Below, piece by piece: positions 5,044-5,379 of a stretch of 5,379 bases of DNA. The translations under genes and the position numbers were made by a program. A model generated the notes under the pieces. It ran no database searches. It was not told where the DNA came from and was given only the letters and a program-made list of their open reading frames with translations. The stretch's first letter is position 1. Every line of letters starts with the position of its first letter. This DNA is from an uncultured Eubacteriales bacterium (lineage in GTDB: Bacteria; Bacillota_A; Clostridia; Christensenellales; Aristaeellaceae), in assembly GCA_902795555.1 (NCBI GenBank), contig CADBLV010000125.1, forward strand, positions 1-5,379. Reading direction: 5' to 3'.

Positions 5044-5379
5044 ATGAAAAAAATCGTAGCTCTCGTACTGGCGCTGGCAATGATGCTGACCGCCGCTTCC
5101 GCGCTGGCGGACCTGGTCATCTGCCAGAACAAAGTGGAAATCAATCCTCAGTTACAAGCCTTTGCAAAACTGTATCAGGAAAAGACAGGTGTTAAAATTG
5201 ATATCGCTACTGGCGGAGGATCTTCCGACTATAACACCGTGCTGCAGACTGAAATGCAGTCCGGCCGGGAGCCCGACATCTTCGTGATCGAAGGACCCAG
5301 CGGCTATGATCTGTGGAAAGACAAGATCGCGGATCAGACCGGTGCGGAGTGGACTCAGTACACGGATGCTGCTTATATC
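5044..5379 (+). CDS. Extracellular solute-binding protein of a sugar-type ABC transporter, N-terminal part, cut by the window edge
   Basis: The first 112 residues are present; family 1 binding proteins usually have 400-500. Residues 1-22 form a signal peptide: MKK, a hydrophobic core of Ala/Leu/Val, then ALA before D23, a type I cleavage site. Then come LVICQNKVEINPQLQAFAKL (24-43), YQEKTGVKIDIATGGGSSDYNTVLQTEMQSG and PDIFVIEGP, the usual opening of bacterial family 1 (sugar or oligosaccharide) binding proteins. Such proteins capture sugar outside the cell and hand it to two membrane permeases, whose genes probably follow beyond the window. The start is set by GGAGG at 5031-5035, 8 nt upstream. 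Oddly there is no lipobox Cys at the cleavage site; C27, in LVIC, is a poor lipobox. How the protein stays at the cell surface is unclear. Substrate cannot be told. Confidence 0.9.
   Translation, partial: MKKIVALVLALAMMLTAASALADLVICQNKVEINPQLQAFAKLYQEKTGVKIDIATGGGSSDYNTVLQTEMQSGREPDIFVIEGPSGYDLWKDKIADQTGAEWTQYTDAAYI

Noticed and set aside
1..5379. A defence system, CRISPR array, toxin-antitoxin pair, transposon or prophage
   Set aside because: No transposase, integrase, nuclease, toxin-like small gene, spaced direct-repeat array or attachment-site pair is visible. The 10-nt repeats at 681-790 have no spacers, so they are not a CRISPR.

Overview
The window looks like chromosomal DNA from a GC-rich member of the Bacillota, most likely a gut- or rumen-type Clostridia. 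This is inferred from strong AGGAGG-type ribosome binding sites, textbook sigma-A promoters, a short MKK-type signal peptide, and a mix of a GH3 glycosidase, a sugar-type solute-binding protein and a Fe-S aldo/keto reductase. I cannot name the genus. Both ends cut through genes.

Layout. (1) 1-680, minus: N-terminal 226 residues of a cytoplasmic GH3 beta-glycosidase. Its promoter lies at about 809-838, and its leader of roughly 120 nt is made almost wholly of a degenerate 10-nt tandem repeat. (2) 820-930: a compact divergent control region. The -35 boxes of the GH3 gene and of rarA lie about 5 bp apart with an inverted repeat over them; rarA also has a GC-rich leader hairpin. (3) 935-2272, plus: complete rarA with a GTG start. 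(4) 2273-2625: no intact gene. It holds an undamaged but headless and tailless fragment of a GH2 (beta-galactosidase-type) sugar-binding domain, then a bidirectional terminator shared by the converging units. (5) 4647-2626, minus: a two-gene unit, an aldo/keto reductase with a C-terminal two-cluster ferredoxin domain followed by a UlaG-like metallo-beta-lactamase-fold hydrolase. (6) 4648-5043: a reductase promoter with a MerR-type look, a cluster of small GC-rich hairpins, a strong sigma-A promoter with an A/T-rich upstream element, and a leader of about 130 nt with competing hairpins and operator-like dyads. (7) 5044-end, plus: N-terminal 112 residues of an extracellular solute-binding protein, probably the first gene of a sugar ABC transporter operon.

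Taken together this is a carbohydrate-use neighbourhood (GH3, relic GH2, sugar-binding protein) interrupted by the housekeeping gene rarA and a small redox/hydrolase unit. No defence system, CRISPR array, tRNA, rRNA or intact mobile element is visible. The most unusual items are the 10-nt periodic leader of the GH3 gene, the switch-like leader of the binding-protein gene, and the unmutated GH2 fragment. None of these proves a new system.
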